From Embiotoca jacksoni (lineage: Eukaryota > Chordata > Actinopteri > Embiotocidae), in assembly GCA_022577435.1 (NCBI GenBank), contig JAKOON010000027.1, positions 1,337,990-1,401,989 of the forward strand: 64,000 nucleotides of DNA. Reading direction: 5' to 3'. Positions 49,183 to 60,400 of the stretch are shown piece by piece. The first letter of the stretch is position 1. Every line of letters starts with the position of its first letter. A model generated the notes under the pieces. That model made no database searches. It was not told where the DNA came from and worked only from the letters and a program-made list of their open reading frames with translations. The translations under genes were made by a program, and so were the position numbers.

Positions 49183-49785
49183 TTGAAGAAAGCAGACAAA
49201 ACATATCAGATGCATCTCCAAAACAAGGTATTACTGTTATTACTAGGCAATAAACCAACTACTACAAATATCAAGTACATACACATTCACTTCACCTTTT
49301 TATCTGTCTTTCAACATGAATTTACTGCTGTGTAAACATTTTAAAAGACAGTTTACATGATGTTACTGTTAAAGAAATAAAAACTAAATACAGAAAGCGG
49401 TTATAAAAAAAAAGCAGTTCAGTGAGAAAAGATGAATGAATAAATAAATTATGTGTGGACAGAAAATTATATAAATGAATACAAATAAAGATTAATATTA
49501 TATTGTATCAACAATATTGTCAAAGGCAACTTTTTCTCCTCTCAATGAAAATGTAAAAATAAAATATGAACCCAGATTAACAGATTTCAAATTGTTAGAC
49601 CAATAATAAGATCACATCCCTGCATTGAACACAACACCACGATGCTGCACCTGAAAGGTGCTCAGTCCTGGGAGCCTTCAGGTTTCTTGATCCTCCGAAT
49701 CACGACCCTGCTTCTCCGTCCCTGAGGTCGACCTCCAGCCTCGGTGCCCCCAGCCTCCCCCGGCGGTGACCCCGGGGGTCGGGGT

Positions 49786-50819
49786 TCACCTCGGGGGGGG
49801 CGCCAGTTTCCTTCTTAACCGCACGTTGTCCACGAAGGCCTCCACTCCTTCAAACTTGGTCGTGAGCTCGGCGAGACGCTCCTTCAGGGCGTTGAACTCC
49901 TTGTAGAGGTCTCCCAGGGCGTCCGACAGAGGCTGGATCCTGAAGGGAAAATAGAAATGTAACATTCACATTCAAACTATCTTATACACCAATAAGAAAA
50001 AAAAAGTGTTGTCGGAGAAAAATGAACTAAAACTTGGTACTTTAATGAGGGATTCATCATTTTATTTTTACTTGTCCACATACTTATGGCCTGAACTGTG
50101 TGTGCAGCTCAAACAGCAGGTGTGTCCTCACCTGGCGTAATCAGGCAGCACGGTGTGGTGGTCGTGCAGCAGCAGATCTTTGACCTGCGTCATGATGGCG
50201 TATTTCCAGTTGTCTAAAACCAGCGTGAGGTTTGAGCACCCTCTGGTGGTCACTTTCTCTGCTGCAGGCGAGGAAATCGGGAAGAAAACACTTGTTTTTT
50301 TACATTTTTTTTGGCGCTGCATCTTATTAAACAAACATGAGTCAAACAGTAAACGAGCACAACGTGATCTTCAGTGGTGAACGAGCACCTCATTTAATCA
50401 CTTAGCTCAGATCAATATGGGAACAATTATGTTTCCAACAGAGTGAAAACACAAAACTGAAGGACAAAAACAGTATTCAGGAAACACAAGAAGGAAAGAA
50501 AGAAAGAAGGAACACAGAAACAAAGGAAAAGCAAAGAATGAAACAAAGAAAGAAAGAAAAGAAAACAAACAAACAGGAATGTACTTCAATGTTATTTAAA
50601 AGACAATATTCAAATTGTTAATTGTATTTAGAGCTTCATGAAATGATGTCTGAAACCTTCATAATAATAATGTTAATAAAAATAATACATGAATAATGAA
50701 TCTCCTCCGATCGTCTCACCTTCATTCCTGAAATCCAACTCTGGTCTCCGACTTATTTTCTGTTTCTGAGCGACACAAAGAGTCGCAGACAAGACGAGCA
50801 GAAGTCCAGCAGTCCTCAT
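49786..50819 (-). CDS. Small secreted coiled-coil protein, unidentified, three coding exons
   Basis: I do not recognise the family. Exon 1 (50720-50819) encodes a clear signal peptide: MRTAG, hydrophobic core LLLVLSATLC, then VAQ. Exon 2 (50132-50261) contains one Cys, an N-glycosylation site (NLT) and a helical segment around NWKYAIMTQVKDLL. Exon 3 starts at 49939 and continues an amphipathic heptad-like helix (LGDLYKEFNALKERL) before a Pro/Arg tail. As given, the frame stops at TGA 49786-49788 after APPPR, for about 127 residues. A run of eight C residues just before the stop makes the C-terminus doubtful: one base fewer would extend the frame 44 codons to 49662. Exon 2 has a tandem NAGNAG acceptor (CAGCAG). 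The structure and signal peptide support a real gene. Confidence 0.65.
49793..49800. other. C8 homopolymer deciding the C-terminus of the secreted protein
   Basis: Eight G on plus (C8 on minus). With eight, the frame stops three codons on. With seven, a Gly/Pro-rich then basic tail (RRSRVVIRRIKK) continues to TGA at 49662-49664. With nine, another frame stays open for some 40 codons. Confidence 0.7.
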
Positions 50820-50820
50820 C

Positions 50821-50848
50821 CTGACACACACACACACACACACACACA

Positions 50849-50893
<45 letters not shown>

Positions 50894-50918
50894 ACACACA
50901 CACACACACACAGACACA

Positions 50919-50959
<41 letters not shown>

Positions 50960-50982
50960 AGACACACACACACACAGACACA

Positions 50983-51019
<37 letters not shown>
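50821..51019. repeat. Long interrupted (CA)n/(CAGA) microsatellite forming most of an intron
   Basis: About 200 bp of CA with regularly placed CAGACA interruptions. On the minus strand it is a TG tract running straight into the acceptor (TGTGTCAG) of the signal-peptide exon. Confidence 0.95.
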
Positions 51020-51021
<2 letters not shown>

Positions 51022-51074
51022 GAGTGGGAAAGTTTCGTCTTTTCTACATGAAATAACTGAAGTGAAGGAAACTT

Positions 51075-51120
51075 ACCTGCAGTGACGGTTGGAGGAGGAA
51101 GAGGAGGAAGAGGAGGAAGA
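51075..51120 (-). other. Probable non-coding first exon of the secreted-protein gene
   Basis: On the minus strand a GAGGAAGAG-type purine repeat leads to CACTGCAG/GTAAGTTT, a strong donor that pairs with the acceptor at 50821. The intron is then about 255 bp and mostly microsatellite. Confidence 0.45.
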
Positions 51121-51497
51121 GGACGACTCCGGTGAGGACAAAGCTCAGTTGTTTTTGATCTGAAACAGAGGGAGGGTCTTCGGTCTCCACTCCCATCAGA
51201 CTCGGCATCAAATATCAGCATTTCACCGCTGAAACTTTCTCTTCAACTCATTGTTTCACATCTTTAACTGCAAGTTTTAAATCAAAAAGAAAGAAAAGGT
51301 TTAAGTTCCGTCCAGCCGACGGTTGATCACGAACATGTAACGAGGCAGATTATGGGACCAGTAAAGTTTTACATGAATGAAGTGCTCGTGTTTGATGTTC
51401 TGAGGTCACGACCAGCCGAAACATTCCTGCTCTTCATCTGCTGTCCATGTGTGGTCCAGAGGAGGCCGCAGCGAGGTGGAGATGACCGAGCTGTAGC

Positions 51498-51734
51498 TGC
51501 AGGTACCTCCACCCTCTTCATGCTGCAGGTACCTCCACCCTCTTCTTGTTGCAGGTACCTCCACCCTCTTCATGCTGCAGGTACCTCCACCCTCTTCATG
51601 CTCCAGGTACCTCCACCCTCTTCATGCTCCAGGTACCTCCACCCTCTTCATGCTGCAGGTACCTCCACCCTCTCCATGCTGCAGGTACCTCCACCCTCTT
51701 CATGCTACAGGTACCTCCACCCTCTTCATGCTGC
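51498..51734. repeat. 26-bp minisatellite, nine units
   Basis: The unit is CTGCAGGTACCTCCACCCTC plus TTCATG. The AGGTACCTCCACCCTCT core recurs every 26 bp at 51501, 51527, 51553, 51579, 51605, 51631, 51657, 51683 and 51709, with few substitutions. It ends where CTGCGTGTTTTC breaks the period. Confidence 0.95.
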
Positions 51735-51808
51735 GTGTTTTCAGTCAGGGTGAAAACCAGCTCCAAAAACACGAAAATCCACTTTTCAAGGACTTCAGAC
51801 TCTAAATA

Positions 51809-51889
51809 CACGACCAAAAGTATGTGGACACCTGTCAGGGAGGTCAGGGCTCTGTGCAGTCTACTGGTGTCCACATACTTTTGGTCGTG
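51809..51889. mobile_element. 81-bp MITE with 24-bp perfect terminal inverted repeats and TA target site
   Basis: The left end reads CACGACCAAAAGTATGTGGACACC and the right end is its exact reverse complement. TA flanks both sides (51807-51808 and 51890-51891), as expected for Tc1/mariner insertion. The central 33 bp is unique. The terminal motif is one I recognise from fish genomes. There is no transposase, so it is non-autonomous. Confidence 0.88.
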
Positions 51890-51939
51890 TAGTGGTTTTC
51901 TAAACTTAGTTTATTCCTTCGTGTAACCTCAAACCTTGT

Positions 51940-52270
51940 CTGAGCTAGATGCTAATGTTAGCATGCTAGCATTAAGCAGTATAATGTGGACCGTGTTCAT
52001 GAGCGTTTGCTAATTAGCACCAAGTGGGAGAGTCATTAGTGGAGCATGTTATTATCGCGTGAATCAAAATTCTGACCTGAAGGTGGCGCTAATGGCAAAT
52101 CACAATGGTTGTATTCGAAGAGTAAATATCGAGATATTTCAGTGTAAACTTTGACCAGCTGGTGGCGATAGAGGGAAAGTCCCAGGATCATTAAAGTCAG
52201 GAGGGTTCATCCTCTGGGGATCACACTTATTTGCACCAAATTTCATGCCAGTCCATCCAACACTTCCTGC
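51940..52270. repeat. Dispersed teleost repeat with GTGGCG and TCCATCCAA motifs
   Basis: Shows ATGCTAATGTTAGCATGCTAGC, then GAGATATTTCAGTGTAAA, TGGTGGCGATAGAGG, CAGGAGGGTTCATCCTCTGGGGATC and AATTTCATGCCAGTCCATCCAAC. I recognise this order from a widespread fish repeat. A poly-A-rich tail follows at 52285-52322. Confidence 0.6.
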
Positions 52271-52367
52271 ACAGCAGTGGTCTGAAAAAAAAATGCAAGC
52301 ATTGCTAAAAAAAAAAAAAAAAGAGGAACAAATCAGAGACATCTGTTTTCATCTTTGTTGTTTTTTT

Positions 52368-52373
52368 TTTATT
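52368..52373 (-). terminator. Candidate distal poly(A) signal of NPLOC4
   Basis: TTTATT on plus. A proximal candidate lies at 54019-54024, about 300 nt past the NPLOC4 stop. If the distal one is used, the 3' UTR is about 2 kb. Confidence 0.3.
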
Positions 52374-52412
52374 GTTTTGTTTCAAATCCAGGTCAACAGC
52401 ATACAACTCTGA

Positions 52413-52507
52413 AGGTCCTCAGTTAGCTCAGTGGAAAGTGAGAACCGGCTGTAAGTCCAAGAGCGTGCTTGCTCAGCAAACGGCCCCCGGATCGATACAA
52501 AAGGACA
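52413..52507 (+). repeat. tRNA-like segment, possible SINE head
   Basis: TTAGCTCAGTGGAAAGTGAGA resembles a box A/D arm, and CCGGATCGATAC resembles a box B/T arm. The ends GTCCT and AGGAC could pair. The arms are too irregular for a functional tRNA; a tRNA-derived SINE relic or coincidence is more likely. Confidence 0.3.
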
Positions 52508-52509
52508 AG

Positions 52510-54327
52510 GTCACTGCCGTCCGCTAGCATGACATCAGAGAAATCACTCTCAGCAAACCACACGGGAGTGGGGGTGGGGTGAGGGGAAGGCGGGGGGTGG
52601 GGGGACCGCTGCTGAATCTACCGCTAAAATCACATCCACACTTCGTCGAGCTCTCGTCTCGTAAACGGCAGAAATGTGAAACTTTAGAGGCCTGTTTCCA
52701 CGGCGACAACCTTCAATTCAGCTCAGTGTTTTACCGATTCAGCTCGGATCATCGTCGGAGCTAAATGAAAAAACTAAACAAATCCAGCTCATAACGGCGC
52801 ACGAGGTTACGAGGAAAAAGCCGAACGGCCAAAAACTAAATCTGAAAAGTTTGTTAGCCTTTAGTTTTAAGCTTTTTGAAAAATGTCTCCAAATTTTGTT
52901 GACGCACTCGAAAAACCAAAATACTTGGAGCTTTGAATGGACCGATGGCTTTAAGAAGCTCCCGCCACAGCAGAGCAGGGAAGGAGATCAATGTGTGAAT
53001 ATCAGAAATGTTGGAGATGTCAAAGAAAAACATCCAAGTTTGAACGAAACTTGGATGATGAAAGAAAATCCCCAAAAAACAACTTAAACCGACTGCGACA
53101 CGTTAAAGGGTCGGTTGACGAAAATTAAAACAAAACCTCTCTAGGACTTTAATAGAGGGAGTTTTTATTCCTTATTCTTGCCAATGAAAGATTTGTTTTG
53201 AACTCTCTGAGCACAACTATTAAGTTTCCATCCACTTCAGTAGACCCTCTTCACTTTAAACATTTTGCAGGTGAATCCAGAACACGACTAAAAAGAGTCA
53301 GATAAACAATAATTTGGGTGAACTGACTCCGCGGTGACCTACGACCTTCCTCGACCTCTGGGCAGCAGAGTCTTTGAAGGCCGAGAGACGGAAACCAAAA
53401 ACCCGTCGGCGGGGGAACGAAACACAGAGCGGCGAGCACCAGTTGTTTCTAAAGCACCTCACTGCTAATACTCAGCGAGTCAGTGATACGATGATGATGA
53501 TGAAGGTGGGTGGTGTCCTTGGAGGGGAGGGAAGAGGAGGAGGAGGAGGAGGAGGGGGGGTGCTGATAAGATGAGCTACATATTGTGCCAGCTCAAAGTT
53601 CAAACCACCAAATCCAGACGCTACAAATCCAACCGAACGAGCAAGAAAACCACCGACGGCTCGTCACTTCTGCTGCTTTTGTTTTTCCAAATCTGGGAAT
53701 TCATTTAATACTGAAAATAGAAACTCTCTACGTAAAGTGGAATTTATGGTCTGAGCTTCGACCGGTGATTGTACGTTAAAGAGGGGGAGGGGGGGGGGTG
53801 TCAAAGAGACCTGTAAAAACCTGACCGAGTCCACGCTGGAGATTCAAAAAAGTTGAAGCTACAATCTGATAAAAAAAAGAAACGTAATTAAATAACAGCA
53901 TCATTCCTCAAATGTATTTATACACAGCAAGATTTTCCAGAAGATGTGGTGAGAGCGGTGATGTGAGAGAACATCCAAACACTTGAGTCTTTGCTGTCGT
54001 CCTGAGTCGCAGCAGGATTTTATTTGAGGCATGGAGGGGAGGGGGGTAGGGTGGGAGGGGAGGGGGAGGGGAGGGGGAGGGGGGTCGCAGCCAAAAGTGC
54101 TTTACCTAAAACCACCTCTCAGGAGAGCCGCTGTGTTGGAGGGAGACAGAATGACCCGTGAAGTTTGGTGTAAACGTCCCTCTGCGGCCGGCGAGGCGGG
54201 AAGAAGAGGCTTCGACGTGATGGCGGGGAAAAAACAAAAGAGGGCGGCCGAATCTCGCCAGCTGGTCCTGGGTGCGGTGACGGATCAGGGCGGAGGACGG
54301 GTAGGGTGGGGGTGAGAGGGGGAGTTT
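52510..54327 (-). other. Probable NPLOC4 3' UTR / downstream region
   Basis: No ORF of interest. G-rich tracts lie at 52560-52605, 53520-53560 and 54030-54085. It is assigned to the NPLOC4 3' side by position only. Confidence 0.35.
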
Positions 54328-54488
54328 TTAACTGCGGGGCAGGCTGCACATCTCGCAGTGCTCTGTGCCGGGCTGGTTCATGAAGGTGCAGTGGAGGCAG
54401 GACCACATGGCCGAGGAGGAGGCGGGCGTCGACGGGCCGCCCATGGCGCCGTAACCCAGAGAGCTGGAGGGCTGCCCCCCCACCGTAC
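54328..54488 (-). other. nploc4: NPLOC4 terminal exon with NZF ubiquitin-binding finger
   Basis: The last 25 residues encode a RanBP2-type zinc finger with ligands C-x2-C ... C-x2-C (CLHC and CEMC) and the TF dipeptide that contacts ubiquitin Ile44 in NZF domains. The finger is intact. Confidence 0.95.
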
Positions 54489-57400
54489 CTGCAGGCGACA
54501 GCGGAGGGAAACACAGCACGTTACACCTCAGAGGTCAGAGATCCACGACGGGGCGCTTCGAAACCTGCAGCTACGTCAAAGTTGGACGCATCGTGAAACA
54601 AAGCAAGCAGACAGACTGGAGGGTGGGGGGGGACGTCGCCACGGCAACGACTGTACTTCTGTTTAAACTGATGGATATTTGCCCTTTTTAGTCGTGATGA
54701 AACAGTGAAAACATAAAAAACAAACAGGAGGGTGGAGATTTTTGAGTCGCCTGTTGGTGCTTTATCAGAATACTGAGAGGGATTCTGTTTCTGCAGATGT
54801 TTGTGTCGCCTCTAAGAAGTAGAAAAAAAAAACAACTTTCGAGACAACATCTTCGTTCCTAAAATAAATTCCTGTGCTTTCACCTGTCGAGGTGGATTAG
54901 AGTCATCAACATGAGGACAGAAGTGAGAACACGTCTGAGAACACGTCATGAATCCGACGTTTCTTCAGAGCAAATTTTAGAACAAAATTTAAGAAGATTT
55001 TGGTGAATGTAAAAATATTTTCTACCAGACTTTTATTAGATTCTTTACTGATTTAAGTTGATGTCCACTTTAATTTCTTTTTGCACGGTAGCTGCTTGTA
55101 TTTGTTCAACAGAACCACCTGTGAAACCACGAAGACTTCTTCCACTTGGATCAGGAATAAATAATCATTCTAACGTAGCTGGGCTTCGGACAGACGTCGT
55201 TTCATCCTGTTCCAGTCTTTGCACTACGATCAGCTGATCAGCAGCTGGCTGCAGCCTCACGTTCATTCATTCATCATGTCGGCCGTCATTCTTCTCATCT
55301 AACGGTCTGCAGGAAATGTTGAACTGCTCCTTTAAGAATCGACGTCATTTTTGACTTTTTTTGGGGGCTGTTTTAATCAATTCTTTTAGTCACAAGATGT
55401 TCTTAAAAAATAAATCATATAAATTTGATTTATAATCTCACTTTTCAACCAAAGAAATGATTAAAACATATTAAATTATGGTATTTAACTGCAACAAAAA
55501 GCTTCCAACTGATGTGTTTTGGATGCTGTTTTAGTTAAATGGGTTTAAAAGTGGCTTTATTTTTGAATTATTCTGAATTACATGATGAACTAATGAGAGT
55601 AAAAAGCCGGTGAACTCACTGCAGAGCTGCTCAATGGTGGCCCACTGCTCAGACTTCTTCCAGGTCTGCGCCAGATCCTCGTTCGAGGTCTTCACCGCGT
55701 CGAGGAGCAGCCCGATGCTGTCCTGCAGACACACAACACAAATCAAACCTCCCGACACGCTTTGTTTTTTTCTTCGTCTGGCTTTCATCGAGCACACGCT
55801 GATCCGTTTACAGAGGCACGATGTTTTTGATGGTGGTGATGGATCGGTCTGAGCAAATCAGCACGGAACAAAACTGAGTGAAAACATTCTCGCGGCCGGT
55901 AACCGCCTCCAGAGGAACGAGGACACGGAGGATGAAACTTACTCTCAGAGGCATGACTTCGTTGGTGACGAGGAAGAGGAGCAGATGGAAGTCCGACACG
56001 ATGTCCAGGAATGACGTGGAGGTGCACTGGGACAGGTACGTCGCTAAACTGTGAAAATCCTGCAAAAACAAACAACGACAACGAGATGAAGAACTTCCTC
56101 TCAGATCTGGAGGTTAAAGGTTCAAAAAGGTCGCTCTGATTTTCTCCGGCACTCAGCTGTGACGGTGAAATCCAGGCGGACATAATGAGTCGGACAGAAG
56201 ATAAATAACAACACTTTAATGTTAGTTTCCTTCAACTTCACTGGATCTTTGGGTGAATTTAAAGATTAAATGTTAAGAAGTAACAAAACTGTCCAGTGAA
56301 GAATAATATATTTTTATTTATGTCTTTTTCTCCTCTAATATGTTTTGCATCAAGGGAATCTACGTATTAAAATCCATCTATATTTACTTATTTTTGTTAT
56401 TCTACTGTCCTATTATTTCCACATTGTTAGGAGCATCTGCCCTTTTCTAAGGAAGAGTGAAATCTAAAAACCCATCAGGCTCAGTCAGCAGTGCACCAAC
56501 TAAATTTGTAAACTACGTTTTGAAGCCTCCAGTCTGTCAGTCTCACGGTCACCACGGTGACCACATTCAGACGAGCGGTGCGTCTTTGGACGGGAACCGA
56601 AGTGCACATGCTCAGAAATACACGATTCAGACGAGCTCCAATAGACCAGAGTAGGAATTAAAGCAGCTCGTGTGAGTTTGTGCAGAAAGGCGCTCACTTG
56701 TGTTTCTCCCAGGATGTCCCGGTTTTCGATGGGGAAGCGTTGTGTGGAGGAGAAGGTGTACTGGGGGTCCTTTGGAAAAGTTGTAGTGATCTGTGGAGGG
56801 AAAAAAAAAAAAGGAAAAAAAAAAAAGGGTAATTATCCAGAAAGTCAGGAGGCCGGTCTCCGTTAGATTAAAGAGCTACGCATCATGACTCACATCTATG
56901 ATAAGGTACTCCACGGGAAGAGGCCGCGCTAGAAACGTCACGTCATTTCCGAACTTGTCTTTGTCCTGTCGGATGGATAGAAAAAAATAAAGTATTCTTT
57001 AAAAGATCACATGATGTCGTACACGTTTAATCCTCGGACGAACGTCTCACCTTGAAGAAGACGTCTGGTACGTACTGCTCGGGGCTCGACTCTTTGGCGA
57101 AGCCCAGCTCCGGAGCGTCTTTGCAGGGCAGTAGGCACTCGTCCCTCACCAGGGCCATGCACTGGTTGGACACCTGGTATCCCTCAAAGTGCACCTGGTT
57201 GTCTGGACCACCTGCACAAACACCACGATCGGAGAAGTTGGAGTGGAAGTTGGTTTGAGAAGCCAGAACATGTGACGATGGTGAACTTTTAACTAATTAT
57301 CTGATCTGACTTTAACGTGAACAATCTGAGTTGTTGTTTTTTCACACGTGCAACTCGTTTCCAGGCGGATGACGAGAGAAAGTGAACCAGATGGACGTCG

Positions 57401-60400
57401 GCCGCCGACTGGCTCGAGATGTGTCGCCGTGACGTCAGACTTTGGCTGCCGGAGCCTCGTTCATGACAATAACGATGATGAGGTCACCGCTGAGACTTCC
57501 TGGAACAAATAGACGCGGAGGTCTTCGGGGTTGTAAGCCGAGGGAGGTGAAGACGTCTGGCCTCGAGCCAGCGGAGCCGCGGAGAAATCTGGTTTCACTG
57601 AACTATTGGTGCAGTTTGACTTTTTGCAACGACAAAGTGACTCAACTTAAAGTTAGACTGCAAATAAAACAATAAAACCCGGGTTTGGCCTTCGATTACA
57701 CGACCTAAAGGCAGCGTCTGAAAAGTAAAGCAAAAACTATGCAAAGAGTTCTCGGCCTGAATTGATTCATGACGTTCAGCCTGAATGTGTTTCTGCCGTA
57801 TCGGACGTTTGAAAGATGCTGATTCACTGTAAAATGACTTCAAACCTTCTCTCACCATTCATGTCGTCAAAGAGCCAAAACCAACCAGAAAAACATGCAA
57901 AAAAACCTAAATACAGAACACGAGTTCTGCTCTCACGCCTCTATCTTTAAATATGAAATAAAGCAAAAATCTTTTTTTTGGTGTCATTGTTCATTACAAT
58001 CATTAAAAGGAGAAAAACAACAACAACAAACAAACGTACCTGTTGCGACCGTGGTCACGAACTTGGATCCGAAGTGTCCGTCTCGAGAGAGTCTGCAGGT
58101 GTTTGAATGTTGGTTCTGGAAGTATCCGGCCGTGATGCACTCCTCTGCACTCAGGTAGTGAGAGTCCTAACAGAGGGAACGACATGTTGTAACACACGGA
58201 GGACAAAAACAAACGGCCGGACGGACGGCTGTGTCCTCACATGGTTCCTCGTGTAGCGGACGGTTCCTATCCTCGTGTCCTCGGACAGCAGGTCGGTGAA
58301 GATCCACCCAACCTGCAACACGGCACACAGCCAACATCACTTCACGTGGAATATCTGAATACGTGTGCCACGATGAGATCACATGACGTTACAAAGAGCT
58401 TCAAGAACTGGACTCAAAAGGAAAAGTTCAAACACAATTGATCAATTTTACACAACAAACATCTCTTTATATTTATATCATCGTTATATAGTGTATGCAG
58501 CTCCCAGGCCTCAACTAATAAACAAACAAACAATAAAAATCAATCACTACTTCATTCAAAATCACTGGAGCAGAGTCTAATTTTAACACATCTTATTTAT
58601 AAAAAGAAAGAAAGAAGAGAAGCTGTTTATATTAGATTTGTATTAATAATGATACTCCCGACGTCCTCCCTGATTAATGCACATTTTCTCACTGCATATA
58701 TAACAGAAGATTTTCCATAACCATTCCTGACGTTACATTTTCATGCTCTAAAAGGCTGTTTTGAGACTTGCTAGCAGCGCCAGTGAACCTCCAACGTCCT
58801 GCTTTGCTCGACGTCTCGACCGGCTGCAGAAGTTACGTACAAACTCATTATAGTTGAAATTTGAGGCAAGAATTTTAAACTTTCAGATACAGTGACAGAG
58901 AAAGACAAGAGGAGATTTTACAGAACTTCAAACGAATTCATCTCAAAGTCCGGCCCAGTTGGTTCTGCTAAAATGATCCGGTTCAACAGGTTAAATTCTT
59001 CGATCGGAAGACTTTGCCAGAGAAACATAAATCTGCCTCGAGGTCGACGGAGGACTGAGGAGGAGGAGAGACGGCTGACCTTGCAGAGGCCCAGTTTGGC
59101 AGCGATTTCGTCCACAGCTGCAGCTTTGGGGTCCTCCACCAGCTCCAGGCTGTTCTGGGTGGCGTTCTGATAGCAGCAGAGAAACATCAGAGGAGCAGCA
59201 GTTAGAACGGAGTCTCTGCCGAGTCAGCACCGACGGACACGTTACGGTGCGCCGATCTCTCACCTGCGGGGGCTCGTAGATGGCGGCCACCTCGGCTCTG
59301 ATGCCCAGAGGGATGTCCGTGTGCTCGGTGTACCGGCCGTACAGGTAGCCCATCCTCTGGCTGCCCGTCTTCCTCCAGAAGTCCAGGAAGCGGTCGGCGA
59401 TGGTGTGGTTCTCGAACATGATGTTGTCCACGTGTCTGTATTTCTGGAGGGGGAAGGAACAGAGGAGGAGATCTGTGACTCTTTACTCAGAAAGAAATGA
59501 GCTGAAGACTTCCTGCGCCGCTTCCCGGAGACCGACCTGTCTGTTCAGTGTGATGGCGCTGGGCTGACACTTGGTGCAGATGCCCTCGGGCCAGGGAGGG
59601 TGACCCTCGCAGCCTGACTTGATCTTACAGCTGAGGTTCTCCAGAGCTGCGAACTTCCCTCTGCGGGAGATCAGAGCAGCGTTATAAAGAGTCTGACGGG
59701 GACGTTGTAGGAACGTCTCCACTGGACAGGAATTAAAAAAAAGAACAACGTCTCACTTGTCGGCTCCACCGGTCAGCTTGCGAAGGTACGCGTGGAATGA
59801 CATGTGCTTCACCGGCGGGTCGAGGTGATTCAGGTAGTCTTCGTCAAAAGGCTGCAGCAGAGAGAAGCCACATTATCAGTGAGGAAAATCTGTTTTATTG
59901 TGGCTGTGCTGACATAACAAGAGGATAAATTACCTCTAACGGTACACAGTGCACACATTTTCCAAGGGCACCATGGCGACATCTGGAACGAGAAAAAGCC
60001 AGATTAAACCTCCCACATCTGTATTGAACTCAGACGTGTGCAGCTGTGTCTCTCTCTCTTACAGCTGTGGATCTTTGTTCCTGTAGATCTTGCCGTCCTG
60101 TTTGGCCAGGTACTGATCGATCTCGTCCTCCTGGACCTGCGGCGCTGAGAAGGACCGAGGGAGCATGGAGGACGAGGAGGAGGACGAAGAGGACGATGAG
60201 ACGGATGGTAGCGATGACGACGTGTGCGGGGTGGCCGTGTCCATCACCTCCCCGGAGGGGGTGGACGATGCCGACGGGACCAGGTACAACATGTCCCCGT
60301 GCCTGCAGGAGCACCAGAGACGATTAAAAACTGAAAAGTTCCAAGAACATTCACTCCGTTTATTCTGTTAAAATTCAGATGCAATAATTAACATTGTTTT

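Larger units (their letters stand above)
51121..52367. other. Intergenic segment between the secreted-protein gene and NPLOC4
   Basis: No exon supported. It holds the minisatellite, the MITE and a dispersed repeat listed separately. Confidence 0.5.

Noticed and set aside
51352..51926. Plus-strand ORFs with repeated VPPPSSC(C)RYLHPLHA peptide
   Set aside because: Product of the 26-bp minisatellite, whose rotating frame keeps all plus frames open. No start context, splice sites or family resemblance.
52413..52507. Functional tRNA-Tyr
   Set aside because: A GTA triplet sits in a possible anticodon loop, but the stems are too irregular and the spacing too long. Kept only as a low-confidence tRNA-like repeat.
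54031..54315. Plus-strand Gly/Arg-rich ORF
   Set aside because: Arises from a G-rich tract and from antisense of the NPLOC4 3' region.
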